DNA from: Blattabacterium cuenoti STAT
GTDB taxonomy: Bacteria > Bacteroidota > Bacteroidia > Flavobacteriales > Blattabacteriaceae
Length of the DNA: 64,000 nucleotides
Reading direction: 5' to 3'
NCBI RefSeq assembly: GCF_003573915.1
Contig: NZ_AP014608.1
Coordinates: 248,001-312,000, forward strand
The notes below the pieces were generated by a model. It made no database searches, was not told the origin of the DNA, and saw only the letters and a list, made by a program, of their open reading frames with translations. Of this stretch, positions 45,365-54,407 are shown piece after piece; positions within the stretch are counted from its first letter, which is position 1; every line of letters starts with the position of its first letter. Made by a program: the position numbers and the translations under genes.

Positions 45365-47287
45365 ATGAATAAAAAACATAATACAATTAAAGATTATACA
45401 GCAGATAGTATTCAGTCTCTTGAAGGAATCGAACATATTCGACTCAGACCTTCTATGTATATTGGAGACGTAGGAATTAGAGGTTTACACCATTTAGTTT
45501 ACGAAGTTATAGACAATTCCGTAGATGAAGCTTTAGCAGGTTTTTGTAATAAAATATGGGTAACAATTCATAAAAATGGATTTATCACTGTACTTGATAA
45601 TGGTAGGGGAATTCCAATAGATCTTCATAAAAAAGAAGGAATATCGGCTCTAGAAGTTGTTATGACTAAAATTGGAGCAGGGGGTAAATTTGATAAAAAT
45701 TCTTATAAAGTTTCTGGAGGATTACACGGAGTAGGAATTTCTTGTGTTAACGCTCTGTCTGAAAAACTTATAGTTACAATTTATCGTAACGGAAAAATTT
45801 ATCAACAAGAGTATTTTAAAGGAAAATCCCTTTACCCTGTAAAATGTTTAGGAAAAACTAATATGCGAGGAACAAAAATTTATTATCTTGCTGATCATTC
45901 CATTTTTAATTCCATTATATATCATTATGAAATTTTAGCTAATCGATTAAAAGAATTATCTTTTTTAAATAAAGGATTATCCTTATTTTTAAAAGATGAA
46001 AGAGAAAATGTAAAAGAAGAATATTTTTTTTCGAAGAATGGATTAAAAGAATACTTATCTATTTTAGATAAAAATCATGAGTCTTTAACCAAAAATGTCC
46101 TTGTTATTGAAGGAGAGAAAGATAATACAATTGTAGAAATTGCAATGCAATATAATACTTCTTTTCAAGAAAAAATTTATTCTTATGTTAACAACATTAA
46201 TACTTATGAAGGAGGAACTCATCTTTCTGGTTTTAGAAGAGCATTAACAAGAACATTTAAAAAATATGTAGAAGGAATTTTATCTCATAAAATAGAATTC
46301 ACTGGAGATGATTTTAGAGAAGGAATTACAGCTATTCTCTCTGTAAGAGTAATGTCTCCTCAATTTGAAGGACAAACTAAAACAAAATTAAGTAATCATG
46401 AAGTAGGAGGCGTTGTGGATAAAATTGTAGGAGATGCCTTGTATAGTTATCTAGAAGAACATCCTAGTGATAGGAAGAAAATTTTTGATAAAATTATATT
46501 ATCAGCTAAAGCACGTCAAGCAGCTAAAAAAGCTCGTGAATTAATACAGAAAAAGAGTCCTATAAATAGTAGTATTTTACCTGGAAAACTATCAGATTGC
46601 TCTTTTAATAATCCAGAAAATTGTGAAATTTATTTAGTAGAAGGAGATTCTGCTGGAGGAACCGCTAAACAAGGAAGAGATAGAAATTTTCAAGCTATTT
46701 TACCTTTAAGAGGAAAAATATTAAATGTGGAAAAAGCTATACAATATAAAATATTTGAAAATGAGGAAATAAAAAATATATTTACTTCTTTAGGAGTTTC
46801 TATTGGAACAGAAGAAGATCAAAAAATGTTAAATATCAAAAAACTTAGATATAATAAAATTATTATTATGACAGATGCAGATATAGATGGAAGCCATATT
46901 TCAACTTTGATTTTAACATTATTCTTTCGTTATATGAAACCTTTAATAGAAAAAGGACATATTTATATTGCTACACCTCCACTTTATTTTATTCGAAAAG
47001 GAAATCATTCTCAATATGCTTGGAATGATCAAGAAAGAGAAGTTATTGTTAATCAATTAGGAGGAAGAAAATCTATAAATATACAACGATATAAAGGGTT
47101 AGGAGAAATGAACGCAGAACAACTTTGGGAAACAACGATGAATCCAAAAAAAAGAACTTTACGTCAAGTGAATATAGATGATGATTCGGAAGCAGATAAA
47201 ATATTCTCCATTCTTATGGGAGACGAGGTCCCTCCCCGAAGAAATTTTATAGAAAAAAATGCGATACATGCAAAAATTGATGTTTAG
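45365..47287 (+). CDS. gyrB: DNA gyrase subunit B
   Basis: ATPase subunit of the type II topoisomerase that supercoils DNA. The GHKL motifs are EVIDNSVDEALAG, LDNGRGIPID and GGLHGVGISCVNALS. The TOPRIM domain shows VEGDSAGGTAKQGRDR, LRGKILNVEKA and TDADIDGSHI. The C-terminus QRYKGLGEMNAEQLWETTM is standard. At 640 residues it lacks the proteobacterial insert, as expected. gyrA is elsewhere. Confidence 0.97.
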   Translation: MNKKHNTIKDYTADSIQSLEGIEHIRLRPSMYIGDVGIRGLHHLVYEVIDNSVDEALAGFCNKIWVTIHKNGFITVLDNGRGIPIDLHKKEGISALEVVMTKIGAGGKFDKNSYKVSGGLHGVGISCVNALSEKLIVTIYRNGKIYQQEYFKGKSLYPVKCLGKTNMRGTKIYYLADHSIFNSIIYHYEILANRLKELSFLNKGLSLFLKDERENVKEEYFFSKNGLKEYLSILDKNHESLTKNVLVIEGEKDNTIVEIAMQYNTSFQEKIYSYVNNINTYEGGTHLSGFRRALTRTFKKYVEGILSHKIEFTGDDFREGITAILSVRVMSPQFEGQTKTKLSNHEVGGVVDKIVGDALYSYLEEHPSDRKKIFDKIILSAKARQAAKKARELIQKKSPINSSILPGKLSDCSFNNPENCEIYLVEGDSAGGTAKQGRDRNFQAILPLRGKILNVEKAIQYKIFENEEIKNIFTSLGVSIGTEEDQKMLNIKKLRYNKIIIMTDADIDGSHISTLILTLFFRYMKPLIEKGHIYIATPPLYFIRKGNHSQYAWNDQEREVIVNQLGGRKSINIQRYKGLGEMNAEQLWETTMNPKKRTLRQVNIDDDSEADKIFSILMGDEVPPRRNFIEKNAIHAKIDV

Positions 47288-47325
47288 TTAATTTGAATTA
47301 AGTAAGTAAAATAGATCATATTGTT

Positions 47326-48129
47326 ATGAATTATATTCAATCAATCCTATTAGGGATCATTGAAGGAATTACAGAATTTTTTCCTATTTCTTCTACGGGA
47401 CACATGATTCTTGCCGCTTCTGTAATGGGGATCCTAGAAAATAAAATAACGAATTTATTTCTTATTTCTGTTCAATTTGGAGCTGTTTTATCTGTAATCT
47501 TTTTATATAGAAACAAGTTTTTTTTTCAAAATTTGGATTTTTATCTCAAAATTGTTTTAGCTAGTTTTCCTGTAGGTTTATTTGGTTTTTTTTTAAACAA
47601 AATCATCAATTTTTTTTTAAATCAACCACTTATAGTTTCTTTATCTCTTTTGATAGGAGGATTAGTAATTGTGAAAGTCGAAATGCTTTATGAAAACAAT
47701 TTTTATAATAGAAAAAATAATAATAGTATTACTTACTCAAAAGCTTTTGTTATTGGATTATTTCAATGTATATCTTTAATACCAGGAGTATCTAGAAGTG
47801 CAACTATCATTGTTGCTTGTATGATACAAAATGTGAATAAAATAAAAGCTATTGAATTTTCTTTTTTCTTATCTATACCTGTTATTGGAATTGCTACATG
47901 TAAAAAACTATTCGACTATTATTTTCAATTAAATTTTTTCACTTTGAAAGATTTAGAGTTATTGTTATTAGGAAATATAGTATCTTTTGTTACTGGAATA
48001 ATAGCGATCAAATGTTTCATAAAATATTTAAAAAATTTTAAATTATTCGGATACTATAGAATTGTTTTAGGAGTTTTTTTTATTATTTATTGTACATTTT
48101 TTAAAAATGGAAAACTGTTGTTAGTTTAA
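47326..48129 (+). CDS. uppP: Undecaprenyl-diphosphatase UppP (BacA)
   Basis: Integral membrane phosphatase that recycles undecaprenyl diphosphate to the monophosphate used by MraY. The catalytic motifs EGITEFFPISSTGH (13-26) and PGVSRSATI are intact, within about eight membrane segments. It is 267 residues long. It completes the lipid-carrier part of the murein cycle. 38 bases downstream of gyrB; the following 157 bases to rpsP are AT-rich with no feature that I can name. Confidence 0.95.
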   Translation: MNYIQSILLGIIEGITEFFPISSTGHMILAASVMGILENKITNLFLISVQFGAVLSVIFLYRNKFFFQNLDFYLKIVLASFPVGLFGFFLNKIINFFLNQPLIVSLSLLIGGLVIVKVEMLYENNFYNRKNNNSITYSKAFVIGLFQCISLIPGVSRSATIIVACMIQNVNKIKAIEFSFFLSIPVIGIATCKKLFDYYFQLNFFTLKDLELLLLGNIVSFVTGIIAIKCFIKYLKNFKLFGYYRIVLGVFFIIYCTFFKNGKLLLV

Positions 48130-48286
48130 TATATATGAGGAAAAAATAAAAAATAAATAAAAATGAGATATATTAGGCATTTTAGATTCGGTTTTTTTAT
48201 TTTTACAGATTTATACGAAAAAAAGAATTGAAAATTTTAAAAATTGTTCTTATACAAAATTTAGGATTTTCATGTTACTTGTTAGA

Positions 48287-48628
48287 TTAACTTTTATATT
48301 TTTTTTTGTACCATGTATGAAATTTTATTTTGTGTTCTTCCTTAGTTAACCCCCCTTTCCTAACTCCTTCTAATAAATGTTTTTCCAATAAAACACCGTT
48401 TTTAGAAAAAATAGATTTTACCGTATCGGTAGGTTGTGCCCCTTTCATTAACCAATATACAGAATTTTGTATTTTTAAGACAGTTGAAGGAGGATCCGTA
48501 TGAGGATTATAAGTACCTAATTTTTCAATAAATTTACCATCTCTAGGAGAACGAGAATCGGCTACTACTATATGATAAATAGGTTTATGTTTTTTTCCAA
48601 TTTTTTTTAAACGAATTTTTACGGACAT
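48287..48628 (-). CDS. rpsP: 30S ribosomal protein S16
   Basis: Early-assembly 30S protein. The N-terminus [20 protein letters not shown], then [21 protein letters not shown] and [17 protein letters not shown], are the standard S16 sequence. At 113 residues it is short for Bacteroidetes, whose S16 usually carries a long extra C-terminal tail. The tail here ends after [15 protein letters not shown]. It is not linked to trmD or rimM, unlike in many bacteria. Confidence 0.95.
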   Translation of the reverse strand: MSVKIRLKKIGKKHKPIYHIVVADSRSPRDGKFIEKLGTYNPHTDPPSTVLKIQNSVYWLMKGAQPTDTVKSIFSKNGVLLEKHLLEGVRKGGLTKEEHKIKFHTWYKKKYKS

Positions 48629-48752
48629 AATTTTATTAATTTATATTGAACCATTTTATGATCTTTTTTTATAGGATAGATAAGTAGTCCAAAATTAGAT
48701 ATAATTATCATGTTTTTGAAAAAAAAATGATATATATTTACATTTTCCCGTA

Positions 48753-48823
48753 AGACCCGTTGTGTAACGGTAGCACAGCAGATTTTGGTTCTGTTAGTTG
48801 GGGTTCGAGTCCCTGCGGGTCTG
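48753..48823 (+). tRNA. tRNA-Gln (anticodon UUG)
   Basis: The acceptor AGACCCG pairs with CGGGTCT (48816-48822), with G as discriminator. The anticodon arm CAGA-TTTTGGT-TCTG carries TTG. The T arm contains GGTTCGAGTCC. CCA is not encoded. It lies 47 bases upstream of the symporter gene on the same strand. Confidence 0.93.
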
Positions 48824-48869
48824 TTATATAATGTTAATATTGGATTGATTTGGTTTCTTTATAGAAAAA

Positions 48870-50264
48870 ATGAGTATTGGAATGAAAATAAAAAAAGAAA
48901 AAGTTTTATTAATAGCTTTTTTAAGTGTTTTAACATATGTCTTTATTCATTTATCAAAATCTTTATTAGGATTAGATAAATTTTATCTTTGTATACTAAG
49001 ATGTTTCGTGATATCAATTTTCATATTGTATTCTTTTATGAAAAAAGATTTAACTACTTGGATTTTATTATCTATTATTATAGGAATAGAAATCGGATTA
49101 GATCTTCCCAAAATCGCTGTAGAACTCAGATTTTTATCTCAAATATTTTTAAAATTAATCAAGACAATCATTGCTCCAATATTGTTTTCAACTTTAGTAG
49201 TTGGAATAGCAAGTCATTCTAATATTAAGCAATTAGGGAGCATGGGATGGAAATCCCTATTATATTTTGAAGTGGTAACAACTTTAGCTTTGTTTATTGG
49301 TCTTATTGCAATTAATATATCTCAAGCTGGGGTAGGCATTGTAATGCCTTTAGGAATTACAGATCAACAATTACCAAAAGTAGAAAGTAGATCTTGGCAA
49401 GATACAATTCTTCATGTATTTCCGGAAAATTTTATAAAATCCATATATCATGGAGATGTACTACCAATAGTAGTATTTTCCGTTATATTTGGAATATCCA
49501 TGGTTTTTTTAGAAGATAAAAAACGAGGTCCTATATTATTGTTTGCAGAAAGTCTTTCAGAAATCATGTTTAAATTTACCAAAATTATTATGTATTTTGC
49601 TCCTATAGGAGTCGGATCTGCTATTGCTTATACAGTAGGACATATGGGATTGGATATTTTATATAATTTATTTCAATTGTTATTGACTCTTTATGTTGCT
49701 TTACTGATTTTTTTGATAATTGTTTTATTTCCTATTCTTTTGTGGATTAAAGTTCCTTTAAAAGGTTTTGTAAAAGCATTAACTGAACCCGTATCACTTG
49801 CGTTTGCAACTACAAGTTCAGAATCCGCTTTGCCTCTACTTATGGAAAATTTAGAAAAATTAGGTATTCCCAGAAAAATTATAGCTTTTGTGATTCCTAC
49901 GGGTTATAGTTTTAACTTAGATGGGACTACTCTTTATTTATCTTTAGCAACTGTTTTTGTCGCACAAGCTTCTGGAATTCCTTTGAGTTTTAGTCAACAG
50001 ATCCTTATAGGACTTACGTTGATTTTGACTAGTAAAGGAGTGGCTGGAGTTCCTAGAGCATCTTTAGTCATTCTTTTAGCTACTGTGTCTTCTTTTGGAT
50101 TGCCAAATTGGCCTATATTAGCCATTATAGGAATAGATGAGTTAATGGATATGGCTAGAACTACCGTAAATGTTATAGGAAATGGATTAGCAAGTTGTGT
50201 TATAGCTCGTTCTGAAGGAGAATTGGATGAAAAAAAAATGTTAGATTATATTAATAAAAAATAA
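48870..50264 (+). CDS. gltP: Dicarboxylate/amino-acid:cation symporter (DAACS family)
   Basis: Sodium- or proton-coupled uptake of glutamate, aspartate or C4-dicarboxylates. The family motifs are clear: the serine-rich loop ATTSSESALPLL, the substrate motif GYSFNLDGTTLYLSLAT and TSKGVAGVPRASLVI, with IGIDELMDMARTTVNVIGN near the end. The 464 residues and eight-helix plus two-hairpin layout are typical. The gltP symbol reflects the common annotation; specificity for glutamate over succinate cannot be read here. It would be one of few importers in a nutrient-provisioning symbiont. Confidence 0.88.
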   Translation: MSIGMKIKKEKVLLIAFLSVLTYVFIHLSKSLLGLDKFYLCILRCFVISIFILYSFMKKDLTTWILLSIIIGIEIGLDLPKIAVELRFLSQIFLKLIKTIIAPILFSTLVVGIASHSNIKQLGSMGWKSLLYFEVVTTLALFIGLIAINISQAGVGIVMPLGITDQQLPKVESRSWQDTILHVFPENFIKSIYHGDVLPIVVFSVIFGISMVFLEDKKRGPILLFAESLSEIMFKFTKIIMYFAPIGVGSAIAYTVGHMGLDILYNLFQLLLTLYVALLIFLIIVLFPILLWIKVPLKGFVKALTEPVSLAFATTSSESALPLLMENLEKLGIPRKIIAFVIPTGYSFNLDGTTLYLSLATVFVAQASGIPLSFSQQILIGLTLILTSKGVAGVPRASLVILLATVSSFGLPNWPILAIIGIDELMDMARTTVNVIGNGLASCVIARSEGELDEKKMLDYINKK

Positions 50265-50295
50265 AAAAAGTAAATCAAATAAAAATAATTCTTAA

Positions 50296-51363
50296 TTGAA
50301 TTTTGAAAAAAAATTTTTTTTCTATAAAAAAAAACAATTTTCTATAGCCAAAAATGGGGTGGTCACAAGCAAAAGTCATTCCAATATTGCTCTAATTAAA
50401 TACTGGGGAAAACAGAATAATAAAATTCAAATTCCGTTGAATTCTTCTATTAGTTATTCTTTAGGAAAAGTATATACCGTTACACGATTAATTTATCAAG
50501 AGAAAAAAAATAAAAAATTATCTATAAGAATTTTTTTTTCAGGAAAAGAAAAAACTAGTTTTCTTCCAAAAATTTTAGAATTTTTTCATAGGATTTCATT
50601 TTATTGTTCCTATTTACGGAATTGGAATTTTATTATAGAAACCTATAATAATTTTCCACATAGTAGTGGGATAGCTTCTTCTGCTTCTTCCATGAGTGCT
50701 TTAGCATTATGTATCATGAAAATAGAAAAAGAATTAGTTTCCTCTTTAAAAGAAGATTTTTTTTTCGAAAAAGCTTCTTTTTTAGCCAGATTAGGTTCTG
50801 GAAGTGCTTGTAGGTCCATTTATCCTGGACTTGTTGTTTGGGGTTATCATAAATCTATAAAAGGAAGTAATAATCTTTATGCTATACCATATCCATATGA
50901 AGTACATTCCATTTTTACAAAAATAGAAAATACTATTTTAATCATAGATGATAATCCTAAAAAAATATTGAGTTCAAAAGGACATCAATTAATGAATAAT
51001 CATCCTTATGCTAGAGAAAGATTGAAATGTGCTAATCAAAATATGAATAGACTTATATCTATATTAAAAATAGGAGATTTTAAAAAATTTGGAGAATTAA
51101 TAGAACATGAAGCTTTAACTCTTCATGCTATGATCATGACCTCTTATCCCTATTTTTTATGGATGAAACCAAATACTCTGAACGTAATTCAAACGGTATG
51201 GGATTTTAGAAAACATAGCAATAAGAATATCTATTTTACATTAGATGCCGGTGCCAATGTTCATCTTTTATATCCTATTCAAGAAAAAAAATTCATCCTA
51301 AAATGGATATATAGTGATTTATTTTTTTTTTGCAAAAAAATTATAGAGAGTTTTTGTTGGTAG
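50296..51363 (+). CDS. mvaD: Diphosphomevalonate decarboxylase
   Basis: GHMP-kinase-fold enzyme that converts mevalonate-5-diphosphate to isopentenyl diphosphate, the last step of the mevalonate route. SNIALIKYWGKQN, PLNSSISYSL, the ATP-binding PHSSGIASSASSMSA, RLGSGSACRSIYPG and DAGANVHLLYP are all present. It begins with TTG at 50296 (355 residues). No other mevalonate gene is here. It is consistent with flavobacteria, which use this route. A T10 run (51322-51331) lies in frame near the end. Confidence 0.93.
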   Translation: MNFEKKFFFYKKKQFSIAKNGVVTSKSHSNIALIKYWGKQNNKIQIPLNSSISYSLGKVYTVTRLIYQEKKNKKLSIRIFFSGKEKTSFLPKILEFFHRISFYCSYLRNWNFIIETYNNFPHSSGIASSASSMSALALCIMKIEKELVSSLKEDFFFEKASFLARLGSGSACRSIYPGLVVWGYHKSIKGSNNLYAIPYPYEVHSIFTKIENTILIIDDNPKKILSSKGHQLMNNHPYARERLKCANQNMNRLISILKIGDFKKFGELIEHEALTLHAMIMTSYPYFLWMKPNTLNVIQTVWDFRKHSNKNIYFTLDAGANVHLLYPIQEKKFILKWIYSDLFFFCKKIIESFCW

Positions 51364-51391
51364 AATTTAATTATATTTGTGTTTTCATTTT

Positions 51392-51470
51392 GGTGGACGT
51401 AGCTCAGTTGGTTTAGAGCATCAGATTGTGGTTCTGAGGGTCGCCGGTTCGAATCCGGTCGTCCACCCCA
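51392..51470 (+). tRNA. tRNA-His (anticodon GUG)
   Basis: Acceptor GTGGACG (51393-51399) pairs with CGTCCAC, and the extra G-1 at 51392 faces the C discriminator, the histidine identity pair. The anticodon loop TTGTGGT carries GTG. The T arm is CCGGTTCGAATCCGG. Unlike the other two tRNA genes here, it encodes CCA (51468-51470). Confidence 0.96.
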
Positions 51471-51501
51471 ATGATTTTTAATTATTATTTGTTCTATATA
51501 A

Positions 51502-52689
51502 TTAATTTAATACCTTCTTGATTCTTGTAAAGGCTTCTATGATTTTATTATCTGATGAAGCATAAGAAATTCGTATACATTCATTATTTCCAAAAGCATT
51601 TCCACTAACAGTAGCTACTTTAGCTTTTTCAAGTAAAAATTCAGAAAATTCATGTGAATTATGAATCGTTTTTCCATGTAATTTTTTTCCAAAAAAATCT
51701 GAAATTTTTGGAAAAATGTAAAAAGCTCCATTCGGTTTATAAAATTGAAGTCCATTAATTTCTTTTATCATTTCCAAAACTAAATCTCTCCTTTTTTTAA
51801 ATTCTTTAATCATATATTCTATTTTATTGGGATGAGTTGATAATGCAGTAATAGCCGCTATCTGCGCAATAGAATTGGCACAAGATGTCATTTGTCCTTG
51901 TATTTTTTCACAAGATTGAGCAATCCATTCTGGAGCTCCTATATATCCAATTCTCCAACCTGTCATTGAAAAAGCCTTGGATAATCCATTTACTGTGATT
52001 ACTTGATGATAAATATCAGAAAATCCAGCAATACTAGTATGTTTTCCTGAATAACAGATGTGTTCATAGATTTCATCAGAAAGAATCATAATTTTTGGAT
52101 ATTTTTTAATAATTTCAGATAAATCTTTTAATTCTTTATAAGAATAAATACTTCCGGTAGGATTACAAGGAGTACTGAAAATAAATAATTTTGTTTTAGA
52201 TGTAATAGCGTTTTCTAATTGTTCTGGATTAATCTTAAAATTTTTATCCATAAATGTTGGAATTATAACAGGACAAGATTCACAAATATTTACCATTTGT
52301 AAATAACTAACCCAATAAGGAGCAGGAATAATCACTTCGTCATCCTTATTCAACAAAGATAAAAGAACATTCATTATAGCTTGTTTTGCTCCATTAGAAA
52401 CTACAATTTGAGAAGGTGTATACTGTAAATAATTATCACGGTAGAATTTTTCACATATTACTTTTTTTAGTTCTAAATATCCGGATACGGGAGTATAATG
52501 GTGATATCCTTCATCTATAGCTTTTTTTGCAGCGGATAAAACAAAATTAGGAGGATTAAAATCAGGTTCACCTAAACTCAAATTTATAACATCATAACCT
52601 TTATTTTTTAATTCTCTTGCTTTAGATGACATAGCTATAGTTTGTGAATAAGAAAGGTTCTGTAACCGAAGGGATAATTTATTTTTCAT
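51502..52689 (-). CDS. aspC: Class I aspartate-type aminotransferase
   Basis: PLP-dependent aminotransferase of fold type I (Asp/aromatic family). SLGEPDFNPP, the NGAKQAIMN segment, FSTPCNPTGSIY, ILSDEIYEHI and the PLP Lys in NGLSKAFSMTGWRIGYIG are all present. It is 395 residues long. Substrate could be aspartate, aromatic amino acids or others; in a small genome it likely covers several transaminations. It lies convergent with mvaD/tRNA-His, and divergent from rsmG. Confidence 0.9.
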   Translation of the reverse strand: MKNKLSLRLQNLSYSQTIAMSSKARELKNKGYDVINLSLGEPDFNPPNFVLSAAKKAIDEGYHHYTPVSGYLELKKVICEKFYRDNYLQYTPSQIVVSNGAKQAIMNVLLSLLNKDDEVIIPAPYWVSYLQMVNICESCPVIIPTFMDKNFKINPEQLENAITSKTKLFIFSTPCNPTGSIYSYKELKDLSEIIKKYPKIMILSDEIYEHICYSGKHTSIAGFSDIYHQVITVNGLSKAFSMTGWRIGYIGAPEWIAQSCEKIQGQMTSCANSIAQIAAITALSTHPNKIEYMIKEFKKRRDLVLEMIKEINGLQFYKPNGAFYIFPKISDFFGKKLHGKTIHNSHEFSEFLLEKAKVATVSGNAFGNNECIRISYASSDNKIIEAFTRIKKVLN

Positions 52690-52785
52690 ATAAAAAATAA
52701 TATTTATTGGAATTCATTATTTGAAATGATTACAAATCTAAATAAATTTACAACCAAATTTATTTATCCATTAATAAATAATAAT

Positions 52786-53406
52786 ATGGAATTAATTAAA
52801 AAATATTTTCCAAATCTATTGAATGAACAAATCTATAAATTATCTTCTTTAAAAAATTTATATGCATATTGGAATTCATATGTAAATCTAGTTTCTAGAA
52901 AAACATTTCATGATTTTTATCAACAACACGTCCTTTTTTGTTTAGGAATTGCTAAAGTATTTTCTTTTTATCCTGGATCATGTGTTATGGATTTAGGAAC
53001 AGGAGGGGGGTTTCCTGGAATTCCTTTATCCATAGTTTTTCCCCATACAAAATTTATATTAGTGGATTCTATTAGAAAAAAAATTAAAATTATAGAAAAA
53101 ATTATATATCATCTTCATTTAAAAAATACATATCCTATTTGGATACGTGCAGAAAAATTAGAAAATAAATTTGATTTTGTAGTTACTAGAGCAGTAAATA
53201 AAATAGATATCATCCATAATTGGATAAAAGATAAATTTAAATATAAATCCAATTCTAGAATCCAAAATGGAGCTTTATATATAAAAGGAGGAAATCTTTA
53301 TGATGAATTAAAAAAATTTCCTCATGCAGTAGCATATCCTTTAAATCATTATTTTAAAGAACCATTTTTTATCAAAAAAAAAGTGATTTGGATTTCCAAT
53401 ATTTAA
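52786..53406 (+). CDS. rsmG: 16S rRNA (guanine(527)-N7)-methyltransferase
   Basis: SAM methyltransferase (GidB) acting on G527 of 16S rRNA. The ATG at 52786 gives MELIKKYFPNLLNEQ, the Bacteroidetes RsmG start; an earlier in-frame ATG (52726) adds 20 unconserved residues. The SAM loop is DLGTGGGFPGIPLSI, followed by VDSIRKKIKIIE and VTRAVNK. It is 206 residues long. The canonical gidA partner is absent. Confidence 0.93.
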   Translation: MELIKKYFPNLLNEQIYKLSSLKNLYAYWNSYVNLVSRKTFHDFYQQHVLFCLGIAKVFSFYPGSCVMDLGTGGGFPGIPLSIVFPHTKFILVDSIRKKIKIIEKIIYHLHLKNTYPIWIRAEKLENKFDFVVTRAVNKIDIIHNWIKDKFKYKSNSRIQNGALYIKGGNLYDELKKFPHAVAYPLNHYFKEPFFIKKKVIWISNI

Positions 53407-53440
53407 TTAATTAATAATAGAAACTGATTAAAATTATAAA

Positions 53441-54406
53441 ATGAATCCTAAAAAAATTTTTTTAGAAAAAGTAAAACAAAAAGGAGGATGGGTAAATGCT
53501 CATTCTCATTTAGATAGGGCATATACTCTTACAAAAAAAAATTTCAAATATTCTTATTTTCCTCTTAAAAAAAAATGGTATCTAGTTGATGAAATGAAAT
53601 ATTTAGCTACAGAAGAGGAGATTTATATACGTATGGAAAAAGCTTTAGAATATTTTTTAATGCAAGGGACACAAGCTTTATGTTCTTTTATTGATGTTGA
53701 TGAAATTATTGAAGATAGAGCCTTAAAAGCCGCTAAGAAATTGAAAAATAATTATGGAAATTCTATTCGTATTTGTTTTGCTAATCAAGTACTTAAAGGA
53801 GTATTGGATAAAAAGTCAAAATATTGGTTCGACCAATCTATAGAATTTGTAGATATTATTGGTGGATTACCCGCTACAGATCCTGGAAAAGAAGATGAAC
53901 ATATAGATGTTTTATTCCAAACAGCTAAAAAAAAAGGAAAAATTCTACATGTACATGTAGATCAATTTAATACTAGTGAGGAAAAAGAAACTGAAAAATT
54001 AGCAAAAAAAACAATTGAACATGGAATGCAAGGAAAGGTAGTAGCTATTCATAGTGTTTCTTTAGCGGCACATGATAGAGATTATCGCTATAAAATATAT
54101 AAATTAATGAGGAAAGCAGGTTTAATGGTAATATCTTGTCCCATTGCTTGGATTGATCATACTAGAAGTGAACGTTTAACTCCTAGCCATAATTCTATCA
54201 CTCCAGTAGATGAAATGGTTCCTGAAGGAATTATAGTAGCTTTTGGAACAGATAACATTTGTGATATATATAAACCTTTTTCTGATGGAAATTTATGGAT
54301 AGAACTAAGAGTGATGTTGGAAGCGTGTCATTATTATGATATAGATCATTTAGTAAAAATTTCTACAATAAATGGATTAAAAGTATTAGGATTATTAGAG
54401 AAATAA
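53441..54406 (+). CDS. Amidohydrolase, cytosine-deaminase-like
   Basis: Metal-dependent hydrolase of the amidohydrolase superfamily, nearest to the cytosine deaminase/CodA group by its motifs. NAHSHLDRAY supplies the HxH-type metal site, LHVHVDQFN, AIHSVSLAA and FGTDNICDIYKPFSDGN are the later metal and catalytic segments. The 321 residues are short for the family because the flanking beta-sandwich is reduced. Cytosine or another pyrimidine/purine base is possible; I cannot assign the substrate. Its stop is one base from the convergent lysS. Confidence 0.8.
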   Translation: MNPKKIFLEKVKQKGGWVNAHSHLDRAYTLTKKNFKYSYFPLKKKWYLVDEMKYLATEEEIYIRMEKALEYFLMQGTQALCSFIDVDEIIEDRALKAAKKLKNNYGNSIRICFANQVLKGVLDKKSKYWFDQSIEFVDIIGGLPATDPGKEDEHIDVLFQTAKKKGKILHVHVDQFNTSEEKETEKLAKKTIEHGMQGKVVAIHSVSLAAHDRDYRYKIYKLMRKAGLMVISCPIAWIDHTRSERLTPSHNSITPVDEMVPEGIIVAFGTDNICDIYKPFSDGNLWIELRVMLEACHYYDIDHLVKISTINGLKVLGLLEK

Positions 54407-54407
54407 T

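Noticed and set aside
48130..48286. Possible small RNA or riboswitch between uppP and rpsP
   Set aside because: 157 bases, almost all A/T; I see no stable stem, conserved aptamer sequence or promoter pair.
48785..48979. A short open frame on the plus strand overlapping tRNA-Gln
   Set aside because: Its first third lies in the tRNA gene and the rest in the symporter gene in another frame; no protein family resemblance.
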